Assembly: GCA_963978545.1 (NCBI GenBank)
Contig: OZ021725.1
Span: forward strand, 89,963,805-90,027,804
Direction of reading: 5' to 3'
DNA from: Linyphia triangularis
Taxonomy: Eukaryota; Arthropoda; Arachnida; Araneae; Linyphiidae
DNA length: 64,000 nucleotides
In this document: in pieces, positions 1 through 13,391 of the stretch
Layout: each line of letters starts with the position of its first letter
Position numbering within the stretch: the first letter of the stretch is position 1
Notes under the pieces: model-generated
Database searches by the model: none
Told to the model about the DNA's origin: nothing
What the model saw: the letters and a program-made list of their open reading frames with translations, nothing else
Position numbers and translations under genes: made by a program

Positions 1-3000
1 TTTGTTGAAAATTTTGTAAAAAATCCATTTTTATTGAATTTTAAGAGGTTCCGTTTTCAAGAAATAAACAAATGCTGGAAATGATTGATTTGTAATAAAG
101 TAATTGAACAATAGCTAGAGATTTCGCATTCTTAACCAAATTGAAAGCGGAATGTCTGAAGAGTGAAAATAAATCAGCAATTGAACGCTAAATTAGTTTT
201 ACCACGTTTGAAGTATTCCATAATTCTACATTGTTCTCTAAATTGAGTAATAATGTGAGTATACGAGAAATTTTCCTTTAATATATTCCGCTGCAATACA
301 CTTTTTTCAAAATTGGTACTTCTTTGTCGACATTTGCCGAAATTTTGAAAAGTATATTACATAATTATTATGATTAATTACTTATCTAAGAGAAATACAT
401 ATTTGTAACTTTATTTCTTGCAAAAAAAAATGTATTTCTTCAATACTAGTGGAACTTAATGGCAACTGAGTTTCTGAGGAGTAATTTTTTTCGTAGTTTG
501 GGATATCAATATAATACAGTTATAATTCTATGATTTAGATTTTCCAAGCATTTTGAATAGGAAACGTTAATAAATTCAAAGTGACATAATTAATTTTTCT
601 GTAAATATTTTAAGATATGGTACTTTCGATATACAATTGCATTGTAGTGGAAATATTTTATTAAAATTTTTTATTATTTATAATTCCTATAAAAGCGTTT
701 GCATTTGAAATACACTAGTATTGGCCCAGCTTTAAGTACATTCTTTCGTTTACCAAATCCAAATGTTGATATCATATCTTATACAGATTTTGCATTTACT
801 TTGATATTTTAAACCACACCATACACATTGAAAACTAACACGCTAATAATTGGTATACAAAATAAAAATTACAAAAAAATTTACTTCTAAGTACAGACTG
901 GTAACTATATACTGAATTAAATATTCAAAATTATGGCTTAAGGCTTTAAAATTATGCTTAAATAAATTTAAATTTAACTATAAAGTAATAAAAACTCTAC
1001 TGATGTAAAATTATCAATGTCGCATTCCACCATTTACATTAAAGTGCAATAATTTGACAATTACTGTACTTTACCATAAATCTAATCCAAAACCCATTAA
1101 AAACAAATACCAACAAGGAGTAGCATTTCATCATCACACAATGTCAAACTAATGAGTTGCGAATAATACATTTATTTAGGATCCATCACTAGCCTGAATT
1201 ATGTTTTCAAAGACAACACATTTCCATGATCACACACCAGCCACTGCTCCATCCCATTCCCTCACTCAAACCTCCCTGGAACCATTCAAAATAAATTCCA
1301 ACAAACCATCACATTGTCAAATAATCTATTCACGTGCCCATTTCACTCGAAACAGGAAAAAAAATGCACCATCTGGAGTGAGCCAAATCCACTGGAAGAC
1401 GGTAAGGGCCATTGAAAAAGATGCCTGGGGCAGACAGAGGGTTCGCCCCATGGAAGCCCTAGGGAGAACACAAGGGGTGGGGAAAGATAAAAGGAACTGA
1501 ATCCCCCCCCCTGCTTCGGCGATCACTCATTGATCTAGGCTAATAACTCCCGATTTCCCTAATGGTATCTTCCTTCCTTCAATCTCTGGTTATAAGCAAA
1601 AATCGATATTGCTCATCGGGATCGATACTGATCATCATTCAGATGGGATTCAGTCGGTCTCATCTTCAATTTTTTTTTTTTTTTGTCTCGCGAGAGGATA
1701 TAAGATGGATTATGAGAAGGAAGGGGAGGTGGAAAAAGCGAGGATGCTTGACCGCTTTGTCTTCAGGGGATAAAAGACGTACCTGGTGAAAATTGTGAAG
1801 ATGAAGGAGGCTACCTAAATATATGTTTAATGAGGAAACCCTATTTACTAAAAAATCAAAGTGCCCAGATGTGTTATTAAAAAGTAAAAAAAAAAAAAAA
1901 TCGCATTGTTAATTGATCTACTGTATATCAGGTTACCTGGGTGAGTATGGTATCTTTTGGTCACCAGTAACTCTTTAAGATACCTCGAAGTTTTGAAGTA
2001 TAGATTGTTGTACACTAAGTTGTTAAATAAATTTAAGCAATAATTCCAAAAATATATCTACTGTATTTCATTTGTTAAATCTGTGTTTTATGACAAAACC
2101 TAGATTTGAGTTTAATTCAATTAATTTAAAACGAAAACATTTTATCACAAATTTGCAATCTTTAAAAATGTATATATTGGCCGATATGTGTGCCATATAT
2201 ACATATATACAGGTCAATACATAGTTTTTATTCATATTCTGTACTTTCTATTATAGACCACTAAATCACTAAAGTAATTTCATTACTACAAAATGAATGA
2301 AGATGTCAATGACAGTGCTATACCAAACACAACTTAAACAATTCTTCGAACGATACATTCTAACACTCCTTGCTTCTCTTCCTATCAAGCCAAACTGATA
2401 GCCAGTATTAAAATAGCTTCGCACTTATCCCAAAGCCCTATTCGTATATCTAATTTCTCAAGAAGCATCTCTCTCCTTCAAGGCATCTTCTGTTGGGAAG
2501 ATGGGGAGGAGAGAAAGGATCGAGAGAGGGTGAGCAGCGAATCGCCGGGATAACTTATAGACGTCTAAATCCATTATCACTTAGAACTGAAGCTGTCATA
2601 CCTCGTTTATGGCTTCTACTGGCAAGCTCATACTTTTCTGTCTTTGGGACGATGGGCCTTGCCTTAATCAAGGAGACAATCTTAAATTGCGTTTCCTAAA
2701 GAGAAGGAACCTTTCTTATTGCATGAGGTTTTGGTGATCACTTCTTCATCAAGGAAGTGAGTAATATCCATTTGCGCCCTATACTTTCCGTAACCGTACA
2801 CTTCATGTATACATTAAGCCGATAGAAAGCATGTTAACATGATGATGGTTAATTATATGTAATTTGTAGATGTAATATGTTGAGGTAATTTAATCAGCAA
2901 AAATGCTTCTGAATAAATAACTTTAAAGATAAATACAAATGGAAATACAAAATATAGTATTTATTTTAATATTCGGTATTATTTTAATTTTATTTATAGT

Positions 3001-3655
3001 TTTAAGTGTATAAAGGGGATAGAATCATTGTAGTATCCTTTTTTATTATGAAGAAAAAAATATTAACATGTTAAATATTTTTAGCACACTGGAGTTAGTT
3101 TATCAGCGATATTTAGACGAATTTCAATTTAAATGTGGCACTCCAATAAAGAGAAGGCCATTTTGAAAATAATTCTTGCATTTAAGATCAGTTATCTTTT
3201 TGTACAAATGTAATTTCGAATATTCACTATCATAATCCAACTTTTAGTACATCACAAAGAATCACATTTCACAAAATATTAAAAAGTTTAAAAATATATT
3301 TAAATTAAAATTAAAAATATATCTAAATTAGATGCACGATTTAGCATTATAGGCTGTGCAATCATGCTTTAATGTAGTTTTTGAAGTACTAAACAACATG
3401 GACACATTGGTGTTTTTAAGCACCAATGCATCAAATACGCATGTGTTTTCAAGCACCATTCCTTAAATACGCATATCAAAACAAAACTTTATCCACACCC
3501 ATTATCTTTCCCTATACAACGCACAAATTGGAGAGCCAGATTTTGTCCACAGCACACCAGCCTAACAACGAAAAAGCAGCCTAAAAGCAAAAATGCCATA
3601 TATTCAAAAGTACAAGGGGGAGGGTATGAAAAAGAAATAAAAAACACTAGAAAAC
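1..3655. other. AT-rich intergenic DNA, no gene seen
   Basis: No frame codes for a recognisable protein; open frames are below 100 codons and overlap on both strands. A moderately GC-richer patch with a C8 run lies at about 1330-1800, and another at about 2340-2800. No paired terminal repeats or RNA genes were found by eye. Confidence 0.6.
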
Positions 3656-3910
3656 CTGTCAATGAGCCTAAATCACCTTACCAAGGGTCATAATGACCGA
3701 TCAAATTATACCTTTGCTCGTACCCGAAGCCCACTTTTACCCCACTCTAAATACCCTGATAATGGGATTCCATGCGTAGGTGTACTGAAGCGCTGCTGAG
3801 GCTTTGGGGGGGGAGTACAGCGGCGGCCCCTTTGTATGACGTCACGGTCTGGACATGAAGGTTATTAATTACCAGAAAATGACCAGTTTGGGATCCCAAT
3901 CAAACATGAA
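3656..3910. promoter_or_regulatory. Candidate regulatory island with a perfect CRE palindrome
   Basis: A GC-richer block in AT-rich surroundings. It contains TGACGTCA at 3837-3844, the full CREB/ATF palindrome, and about 20 bp further on ggttattaattacc, a near-palindromic homeodomain site with ATTAATTA. An early stretch carries atgaccgatcaaattatacc. No coding potential is evident. Enhancer function is inferred from motifs and base composition only. Confidence 0.3.
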
Positions 3911-6900
3911 GCCGTGAGATTCCGTAGCCATTTGAGCAGGCAAAAAATAATATAACAAAAAAAAAAGAACTTTTTCAGTCATCCATTTTAGAGAATAGGT
4001 TTTGTTAATCCTTTCTGTTCGTATAAAGGGGCAATTTTATTCCAATTTGGAAGGAGATTTTTTTTTTATTTTTAGGATATTTCTTTGGCTTCATTATTAT
4101 TAGTTGCCTTAGTTGTTTGTTAATGTTTTCCTCGCCAGACCAAGAGGGGACACTTTAATTCACGGATCAGTGAGTTTTGGGTTGAGGCTGGCTTTAAAAA
4201 CAGTTTTTAATATTATAAAAAAAAAAAATGGCATCAGTAGAAAAAAAAGTGATGGTTTTCCGTTGGATCTTTTTTATTTTATACTTGTCTTGTCATTCTT
4301 AGAGTAATATCTTCTTTTTCCAAGTAACATGAATTTTCATTGGATCTATGAAGAGTTCGGAGTAGGTACATAGTCCCCAATCTTTTGCAATATTCATGAT
4401 ATTTATTATTCCAAATGGCTTCTGGGAAATTTTACGCATTAGATGTGACTTTTATCGCCTCTTTTGTGTGACTTGGCGCAATTCACGGCACTTGTAGTTT
4501 TAATGAAAGGCGGTATTTGATAGTTTCCGGTTAAATTTATACGGCTTAGTCAAGAGGGGAAAAAATAAAGGAGATAGATAAAAAGTGCTTGAATTTTATA
4601 TCAATTTTGTAATCTTTTTTTGTTGCATTCAATATCCAAATATTATTAATTAGGGGATGAAAATTACTGTACAACTACTACGCTAAGTCCAGGAAAAGAT
4701 AATTTTAACAATTTACAGAAGTGGTACTACGTTATTTGACACGATATACGATATTACGATTATACGATATTTGAAAAATCATGTTTTTATTTCATTTTAA
4801 TATTAATAGGTACCAGATAAAACTACTCATATAGGGATGTCAAAATAAAATAAAATAACGAATTTGACTGGTGAAAACTTGATTAAACAACGTATTGCAA
4901 TAAATGTGGGGAAAAAAACTATCAGATGCCTACTTAGTTTCGAATCTTATAGTGAGAAGAATTTTCAAACTAATTCAGATGTATATTAAACTATAAAACA
5001 TTTCCAAAAGAATAATTTAGTTTGGCCAAATTTCCATTGCAGAATTAATTTAAACGTATTTAATATTAAAGCAGTCCCAGATAAATAATAAATTGCTCTA
5101 ATCTATTAGCTAACTACCATATCTGCACGAAAAAAGGAAGTCCTCATCTTGGTCGCAAATAGATATATCAGATTGGAACTTCAATAATCTGTGAAAAATT
5201 TTATCGCGAAGTATGTCGCTAAACACATTAATTTGGTAATGCTTTTACTTATAAAAAATCCAAATTGTCAGGATTGTTTTTCTCATATGTACCATTCTTT
5301 AACGTGATGAGATTTCTTTCGTTAAATGTCACCAAATTCTGCAGGCTTAGTATATAGATTTGATGTGCCAAATTCATACATGTGTAGAAGCAGAGTTTTA
5401 GTGATAGGTAATACCACTTTCCATCCAAATCTTTTTTTTTTTTTTTGTATATATTTTGTAAATATAGGAAGCTTCGAGAGAAAGCTTTGAGGTACAAACG
5501 TTAAACTAAATTTTGCAGACATTGCTAATCTCAATACCTTGAATTCTCACGAAACCACAATCATTTGTATCATTTCCAAAAATAGATTAACTTTGAAAGC
5601 AATATCAATACCAATCACGAGAAGGGAAGTCAATTGAACCTCATTCCGCTGCCCACTTTTCTTTGATCAACCTCAACCCGATTTGCTTATTTCTCGAAAA
5701 AAGCGCTACCCACCAAGCAAACAAATTCAACCCCCAATTGTCGGTGGGACATTAACTCTGGCAAAGGAACAACATCCATATAACACCATATAAAAAGAAA
5801 TTCCCAGGGCCGATTCATTATGAAGAGGCTTAATGGACTTGGACCCACCACTTACTGTCTTGAACTTTTCCGACGAAGGTGAGCCGGATCTTCAAATGCT
5901 GGACTGTGGCAGTCAGTTAGCGCTCAATCTATCTCCAAGGCAGATCGGACTGGATTTCTACGCTTTTGGTGTCAACGCACCCACCTCACTGTTCCTTTGT
6001 TGTTATTACTTTTAGATTTTTTCGTGCTTTGTTACGTCTGAGCACGCCCCCGCGCCTTTATGAGCCATTATGTTGAGCAGTAGGTGGTAATGTTGGAATC
6101 GAAGCCGTTTTTTTTTTTTTTTTCTTTTAATCCTCTATTTCGTTTGATGCTTTGATTCGTTGTTATTTCCCCACCTATTAAAAGTAGAGCTTTTTTGTTT
6201 AAGTGGTAGAAACTAACTGGCTTTGGCTTCATCCTCTACTCATTGGATTTCTTTTTATAAAGGTGGCACTCCCTTGGTTGACAAGGGGCATTAATTGGAG
6301 GTGATGTGTTTAAGGAATCGGGTGTGAGGAATTCTTTTATGGATCCGTTTCCAACTGTGAAATGAATTAAAGACATTGAAAGAATGCGTCTTTTTTATCA
6401 TTCTGACATGTTCAGGGCATTTAATAAGACCGGATGGAATTGTAGGCTATAATTAAAATCTTCACACCTCTAACTTGGTTAGAACACATAATCTTAACAG
6501 AAAAAAAAATACTGAACAATAAGAGTCATTACAACACTCTAAATTCAGGGGGCTTTGATTTGAAAATGCGTAACATATTTACCATGTATATATAAATGTT
6601 TTATTTAGGAGTGAATCCGAAGGCACTTTTCCACATGTCGAATATCATTTTTCTTACAAGCAATTTTATAACTTAAAAATATACTTTAACAAATTTGAAT
6701 AGTGGCAGTATATTAAAAATTATGAAAGAACAACAGGTGAATTCCGCGCTATTTTATTTTTATAATGAGAGAACAAAACAAGCACTATAAATTAAGTTGC
6801 TTTAAAAACTGAAATTTAATAAATACATGAGAAAGAGAAATAGTGTTGATCATGTTTTCTCCAAAGAAAATAATAATCTTTCTTCATCTCTGGCAGTAAA

Positions 6901-7029
6901 AAATTACAAACAGGCTAAGGTTTTTTTAAATCAGTCGCAATAAATCGTGAAAATTGCACTATAATATTAATATATTTAAATAAAGAATTAAAAACAAGCA
7001 TCTTGAAGAAGTGAAAATTTTACCTACAG
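3911..7029. other. AT-rich intergenic DNA with minor repeats
   Basis: No gene is recognised. A small degenerate array of ACGATAT-like words lies at about 4741-4771. A patch at 5820-6070 has higher GC and holds a 60-codon open frame (MDLDPPLTVLNF...), which shows no domain I know and sits in a stretch with reduced stops on both strands. T-runs occur at 5431-5446 and 6109-6123. Confidence 0.5.
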
Positions 7030-7470
7030 CATCTTCAACCTTGCAGATTTCTCCGATTAGCAAACTTAATAAGCACCACGGCGTGGGTTAATTAGCCATG
7101 TATATTCAAGTCCACCCCAACAATCCTAAATATTGAAAAAATAACCTCGACGTCTTCGACCCTGTATCTGGGAAAGTCATCAACCGAATAGAAATTAACA
7201 ATCAGTACACACTTAGCTCCAGAACAACGTGGGATCTTCCATTAGAGTTCTTAGTGACGACTTTCTGCATTTCAGCAACTGCTGGTCATAAAATTTAGGC
7301 GACGCACTATCAGAGATTTCATCTGGGCTAACTGAACATAGAAAGGTAATTTATGGGGTTGTTTAAAGTGGAGTGGTAATCCTATTAAAATGGTTTCATT
7401 TGCTTTATTTGGGCATTTTCTCGTCGTCATTGATACGACTTCAATTGCATGAAAGTCATTAACGGGATTA
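7030..7470. promoter_or_regulatory. Candidate regulatory island upstream of the SINE
   Basis: This GC-richer stretch carries gggttaattagcc near 7085 (homeodomain TAATTA core), ccattagag, and gggattaaatc near 7463 (a GGATTA K50-type homeodomain word). No long open frame is present. Motif content suggests a cis-element, but this is untested. Confidence 0.22.
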
Positions 7471-7740
7471 AATCACTGTTTTAGAAAGTTGGGAACAATT
7501 AAAAAGTTTAGGTGTTCCATATAAGAGCATCATATATACTAACAAAACCAAAAAAGTACTTAAAATCATATTTATTGTTACTGATCCTTTCTGATAAATT
7601 ATTGAGTAAACTCACTGATATTAAATGCAATAATTTTTTTGTCAGACGTTTCAAAACAAAGAAAGTTTAAGAAAAACATCCCGATTAAGAACTGCAATAT
7701 TTAACAACGTCTTATCAAAAACTACCACAACAAAGGGTTT

Positions 7741-7753
7741 TCTATTGAAAACT
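7741..7753 (+). repeat. Left target-site duplication of the SINE
   Basis: The 13-bp tctattgaaaact is repeated without mismatch at 7935-7947, exactly bounding the SINE. Confidence 0.85.
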
Positions 7754-7934
7754 GCCTACCAAAAGGTATAGTGGTTAGCGTGCTAGCTTCTAGACCGCGA
7801 GGTTGCGGGTTCGAGTCCGGTGTAAGGCATGGGTGTTTGTAAATGTATGTTAGCTTGTCAAATGACGAATGTTTCGGCGCATTATAGCCCTCGTGTTGCT
7901 GACAGTGCCAGGTAATCTGAAAACAACCAACCAA
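7754..7934 (+). mobile_element. tRNA-derived SINE, apparently full length
   Basis: The 5' part has pol III internal promoter boxes: an A-box-like tagtggttagcgtgc at about 7769-7783 and a B box ggttcgagtcc at about 7808-7818, a perfect match to GGTTCGANTCC. The tRNA-like head is followed by about 110 bp of unrelated body ending in a CAACCAACCAA tail. The element is flanked by identical 13-bp direct repeats, tctattgaaaact, at 7741-7753 and 7935-7947, as expected for target-site duplications made by LINE machinery. The acceptor and T stems pair poorly, so this is not a functional tRNA. The perfect duplication suggests a fairly recent insertion. Confidence 0.85.
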
Positions 7935-7947
7935 TCTATTGAAAACT
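7935..7947 (+). repeat. Right target-site duplication of the SINE
   Basis: Identical to 7741-7753. The bases beyond each copy differ, which fixes the element borders. Confidence 0.85.
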
Positions 7948-9332
7948 AAAGTATGGATACATTATCTTCTTCTTACATTCTGTATTTTTGACAATTATAT
8001 TTCTTCTGCTTGACCATTATACCTATGTATACACTACAAACCTAATTTTAGAAAATAAGGCTGATTAAAAATTTTTGAAAGTATCACTTTCTTTCGAAAT
8101 ACAGTTTCATTTAATTTATTTGAATTTTTACAACGTGAACTAAATTTTGTAATGGAGCTATGATATCTGTCATGTCGGTTAAGATACAGTTATAGACTGT
8201 AATTTGCTGCCAACTTGTTGAAGTTACATAATAAACGTTTCAACAATTTTTTATTATTGGGTGCAATGTTTCTTCAGCGTTTCAAATCCGTATCCCCACT
8301 CAACAAGGTGATACTTAAATTTCATGAGAGCAGGTTATACAAAAAAAATCGTTCTAAACATCATATAATGTTGTCAATGCACGAATGTAATCATCTATGG
8401 CAAATGTCTTTCATTCACATTTTTAAAGACTACTTCGCTTAGTTTTCTTCAGGAGGTAAATTCAATGGCAACTTTACACTCACGGTTTAAAATCTTTATC
8501 GATCGGAACTTGTGAACCCTTCTATCCATTCTCTAACACACTTTTATGGCATTACCGGCTAAACTGTAATCCTGTTACACAAGCGATTCTCAGGACGTGA
8601 AATCGTCCACATGTAAAATGGAAAGGCTGTCACTTAAAAAGTATAAGTGAGGAAGAGGAAACACTTTTTCTTCAAAATTTTTTAATATTTTATTTCTTCC
8701 TTTAAAAAAAAAAAAAAACTCGCTCGTTCGGATACTTCACCGTATGGATTTATTTAAAGCGGCGTTGAGAAGCTGAAATATTACGTTTTTGTAACGTGAT
8801 TTGCATGTCTAAATTCATTGTACCCGGGAGCTTAAGGCCTCTGCAATCGATGTAAACCGAATTTTAAGACTCTTGTGGTACAGTTCTCAATTTTAGGAAA
8901 GTCGTGAATGTGAAGTAAATCAATTGGTGCGTACATTCCCCCCCCCCCCGCCTCTCTATCCCCTCTTTCCGTTTTTATTCTTTTTTTCGTTACTGACGCT
9001 TTCATTTCCAGATTTAATATGAGTTCAGTGGAATGGATTCCGTCAGCAATTCAATGGCGGCTCCATCTATTGAAAATGTTGGGATCAATAGCTTGTTTGT
9101 TTAAGGAGGTGACGAGGAGAAATGGTTCGTTTAACAGTAGAAAGAAGAAAGAATATGTTACCACTAACAAGTTTCTTTAGAATCAAAGGGTGAAGTGGAG
9201 GTACATATTTTCATAAAAATTTTAATTTGGTGCCCTTTTGTATTCTGAAACTTGCTTCATTTGAATATGTGTGCATCATTTTGTTTAAATTCTTTCAACT
9301 AAGTAGTTTAATTTTTTTTTTATGTGGAATAC
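7948..9332. other. AT-rich intergenic DNA
   Basis: No gene or element is recognised. There is a 12-base C run at 8938-8949 and an A run at about 8704-8717. A mildly GC-richer zone at 8990-9120 has no distinctive motif. Confidence 0.5.
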
Positions 9333-9398
9333 TCATGCTTCAATTTGTAATTTAATAACATTTTGCACTGCTCCTTTAAATTACAAATTGAAGCATGA
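9333..9398. repeat. Perfect 23-bp inverted repeat, hairpin with 20-nt loop
   Basis: Positions 9333-9355 are the exact reverse complement of 9376-9398, with 20 unpaired bases between. The arm carries catgcttcaatttgtaattt. The size (66 nt) resembles a short hairpin precursor, but fully perfect pairing is unusual for a conserved animal microRNA; a recent foldback or siRNA-type hairpin is equally possible. Confidence 0.7.
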
Positions 9399-12300
9399 CT
9401 ACAAAATATCGAAAGAGGAAATGATTTCAAAATCTTTAAGCTCTTTGGGACTTTTTTTTTTTTTTTTTCAGTTAACGATCTTGCATAGTGTTGCATACAT
9501 TTTACATAATCTTTCAGGTTGCATAATTAAAAATTATATATAAAAAAAAATATTCACATATCTTACACTAGAATTGTGTACACTTATTAACAAATTGTCG
9601 TGTACATTTCAAAGTTGTTGTGTTTGATTTTTAAACACTGAAAAAGGGTTTTAGAAGCATTTTAATCATTTTGTTAAAATTTTGTACGGAAGAGGAAATC
9701 TACACCAAAAAATGCAATAGTCACGTCAGAAAAAAAGTTTCCTCTACATAAACTCGTTTCTGTCAAACTTATAATTTCATTCCCATTATCCAACTTCAAC
9801 AAAGATGACATTTTCACACGATCAGAATATAAAATGTCGTATTAAATTCTCCTCTGAATCCAACAAACCCTAAATGGGCGGAAACAGCTAAATTGACAAC
9901 CTCAGACACCTTTGCCGATTCCAAGAATCGTATCGAAAACCGACCGAATGCGACCGTTAAGACAGTTATCCATACACACACAAAAGAACCCAAATAATCC
10001 CAAACATGTTCACTCAGGTGTTTATGAATGTCTGGATCCGCGACAGACAATGGGTGGAAACAAATAGACTCAAGAATTACTCCGAAATAAATTGCTAAAT
10101 TATTACGTTTCGCACGGCCAGTGTAGCATCGAAGAATGACAGAAAACAGTGAAAATCTTAGGTAAGGTTAGCTACCGAATACGCCTACTGTTGTTATCAA
10201 TTGGGCAGAGTTTGAACTTCAAGACAAAGGTTTTATTTCTGGGAAATGAGACAAGAACCAAAGGATGTGTGCGGTTGGATCAATAGGAATGTTTTATTAA
10301 TTTAACCGTTTTATTGTTTTAAAATTGATCGAAATCTAGAAAAATACAATTAGTCTTGGACAGGTTGAGAGTGTTTTTGCTATGGAAGTGTAGTCATTTC
10401 TTTTGGTGGAGGTTGCTTGACATTCTTATCACAAGTGGGTTTTGGGTGTGATCTGTCTTGAGAATAATTACGTGAATTAATTCTCAGAAAGCACAGAGGT
10501 ATATTTCAGCATTGGTTTCTTGGATGTCAGTTGGAAACTTATTACATCCATTTCTAAATTACGGTATATTTAAAACTATTAAATTGAATTTGTAACCAGT
10601 TCTAAAAATATTCATCATTCATTTTTCTAGAAGAATTAATAATAAATTTCAAATTGATATGAATTTTCACAAGATGTTTTATCATTCTAAAGTATAACTT
10701 AAATAAAAATATGAATTTTAATTAAAATATCTTAATGTTCAATAAAAAGTAACTTTTAAACAACTTATTTGAATTTCTATCAATCAAACATACATGTTAG
10801 CTGAACAAATCAAATTGACATCTAAATATTTATCCAATAGCTATAATTCAACATCTGTTCAACTACAAATTACATATTCTAACAATCATAGTATTAAAAG
10901 AATTTGGAATCAATTGTCCATCATTATCCATCACTAAGATTCAATGTTTAACAACTTTAATTAACGACGAACTAATGAACCTACACGATCCTCTCATTAA
11001 GTCATCACAATTATCCAAAATAATCGTCTTCTCCCCACCTTCAATTCTTACGGAAAGGGGCGGCTGATGATTTTTCCGATGATTTCAGCCTTCTCACCAT
11101 TTGTCATACTTTATAAAGAAACATATAGATATATGTGATAGAACCAGAAACGAAATAATACCGCGTATAATGCTGATCCAAGTCATCATCCGGGTAAGAT
11201 TTCATGCTGATCACCTCGTTATGGTTATTTTTTCACCCCTTTTCTTTTCTTTCAGCTTTAGTTCATCTTTTGCTGATGATATTTTTCTCCCCTTATAAGA
11301 ACAAAGGGGAAATGATATAGGGCTGCTATGGTAATTTTTCCGGCCATCTAGTCTAGCCAATCGATGCCAATTCCTCACGGAGTAATTTAGGGGGTGCTCC
11401 GATTTCTTTTTTGAAGTGGCTATGGTGTAATGTAAGATGGAGCGGTTTCACGCCATTTTTATACTCAGGTTAAAAATGTTATTCCCCCAATTTCTGGAAC
11501 TTCTGGTAAGTTTCCGAAGATAATTGGTCCATGGAATATAAATAGTGTGCCCTACCAATACCTGTAATTTAACTCAAGTTTGAATGTTAAGAGTGTGACA
11601 CAGTCAGCTGGTGCAGGAGTTTAATTGGACTAAACGAGATCATCCTCTTTGCCCTTTCGGATCATGATTTGGGGATTGTATCCAGATGAATTATTAATTT
11701 GATAAATTATTTTAATTAACAAATCGTAATTGGAAATGTATTATAAAAGCCTTTTGAATGGTACTGAAATATTCATTGCTTCTTGGTATTAAATTTTTGG
11801 CTTACTTTGTCGTTTTTTAATCTTTGCAGTCCATTTATGCGTAGATTTATAAAACAAAATTATAATAAAGAACAAATATAATTACATAACATGTATTTAT
11901 TATTACATGCTGTAAATTATCATTCCTACGTAAAAATTGATACAATCATAAATAATTGGACCATTGGCTCGTGCACAAATTCTTAGATTGGTTTAGGTAT
12001 GAATGAGCATAAAATAGTCTCTGATATTAGGGGAAAAAAAGAAATATGATTTAATTTCCCCCTGATAAATACAATTTTGTCAAATGTTTTGGAGACATCC
12101 TTTATTGAATGAATTCATAATCATAAAAAGGTATGATTCGTTACGGTTCTAAATAGATAGCATTTCATACTTTCTTTAATAGTAGTGTCACGTTTACAGT
12201 AGAAAACAATTGAAATTCAATGAAGACAAAACATTTATAATTAAAGTTCTGGTACAATATCTGCCATAAAACTCAAATAAAAACGTCATCAAGAAAACCA

Positions 12301-12937
12301 TACAATATATTACTTTATTTCAGATTGCATGTTTTCCACCTACCAGAAAACAAATTAGAAAACGTAAATTGTAAGATTATGTTTGAAAGTTTCTACGATG
12401 TTTCAAAAAGTAACTGCAAATGGACGGATGTTTCCTTAAACGAAAGAAATTATCTGTCATGGTATTATTAACATCCTGCAGAATTATATATGCAGTTTCC
12501 TCTTAGGTATATTGAGACGACATTAAGAAGAAGGAGTAATAAACTTAATGGCGTTTTGATGCAGATTCGAAAGATTAAGTGGTTAATGCGAAGGTAACGT
12601 TTTACGGTTATGTGATAAGGAAAATAATTTATTTTTTTTGTTTGAATTAAATAAGTCACATAAATAGTTATCTGTTTAAAACATGCAATATCTTGTTTTC
12701 AGTTACAAATAACTATTTTCGAAAAACTGGTATTTGGAAAATTGAAGATGAGATGCAATAAAAAGTATAACTAGTTATGAAATATATTAAATACTACTTA
12801 TCTAATTTTAAAGATCAATAAATCACATTCCTAAACCATGGATATTTAACTACAAATAAAATCTTATTGTTCCCCACTCCCCTCTGTATCAACGTATGTA
12901 ATGTATCTCTGTAAACATCATGGTAGACTTTATTTAG
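9399..12937. other. Intergenic DNA with two GC-richer patches
   Basis: No gene is recognised. The patch at about 9800-10140 holds caggtgtttatgaatg and acaatgggtgg (forkhead- and SOX-like words). The patch at about 10980-11660 holds several TAAT cores and cctcacggagtaattt. Both show overlapping short open frames on both strands, a sign of low stop density rather than coding. The remainder is AT-rich without structure. Confidence 0.4.
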
Positions 12938-12947
12938 CATCTCAAAC

Positions 12948-13340
12948 AGGGCCGTACTTCTAAATAGGCTAACTAGGTTGCAGCCTAGAGAGGCACATTT
13001 TCAGTGGGCGGCAGTTTGGCTATTTATTCAAAATTTAAAATGAAATATTTCAGACGTTATTGATACTTTCCATACGAATTTAAGAATACATGTTATTTAA
13101 AAATATGTTTTAGTCCTTCTACATAGCCTACTATCTAAAACTATAACATAATACAAATTCACAGTACGTAATCCTGTATTATAGATTTCTTGTTGTGCAA
13201 TCTAATTGAAAAAGATGAAAACATCAATGAATTTTATCCTTTTGTTGTATAAAACAATTAAGTTTTAAGCAAATATGAACTATAGAAGGGGCAGCAAATG
13301 TACTTTAGCCTACAGGAGGCATACTCTTAAATCCGGCACT
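12948..13340. mobile_element. Probable hAT-like MITE (non-autonomous DNA transposon)
   Basis: The 393-bp element is flanked by perfect 10-bp direct repeats catctcaaac at 12938-12947 and 13341-13350. Its ends are imperfect inverted repeats: AGGGCCGTACTTCTAAAT on the left against AGTGCCGGATTTAAGAGT read inward from the right. Subterminal regions also correspond (ggcggcag near 13007 and ggggcagc near 13290). No transposase frame is present. hAT elements normally make 8-bp duplications and often begin CAGGG; here the border could be CAGGG with a shorter true duplication, so superfamily assignment is tentative. Confidence 0.7.
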
Positions 13341-13391
13341 CATCTCAAACTGAAAGCTGCATATTATTAATCTAAAGAAAGTATGTTTTTT

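Noticed and set aside
5833..6015. 60-codon frame MDLDPPLTVLNF... as a small gene or exon
   Set aside because: It looks more protein-like than most, but there is no recognisable family, no supporting splice structure, and it sits in a generally GC-richer patch.
7754..7830. A possible genuine tRNA gene
   Set aside because: The B box is perfect, but the acceptor and T stems pair poorly, and the tRNA-like part is joined to a SINE body inside a target-site duplication.
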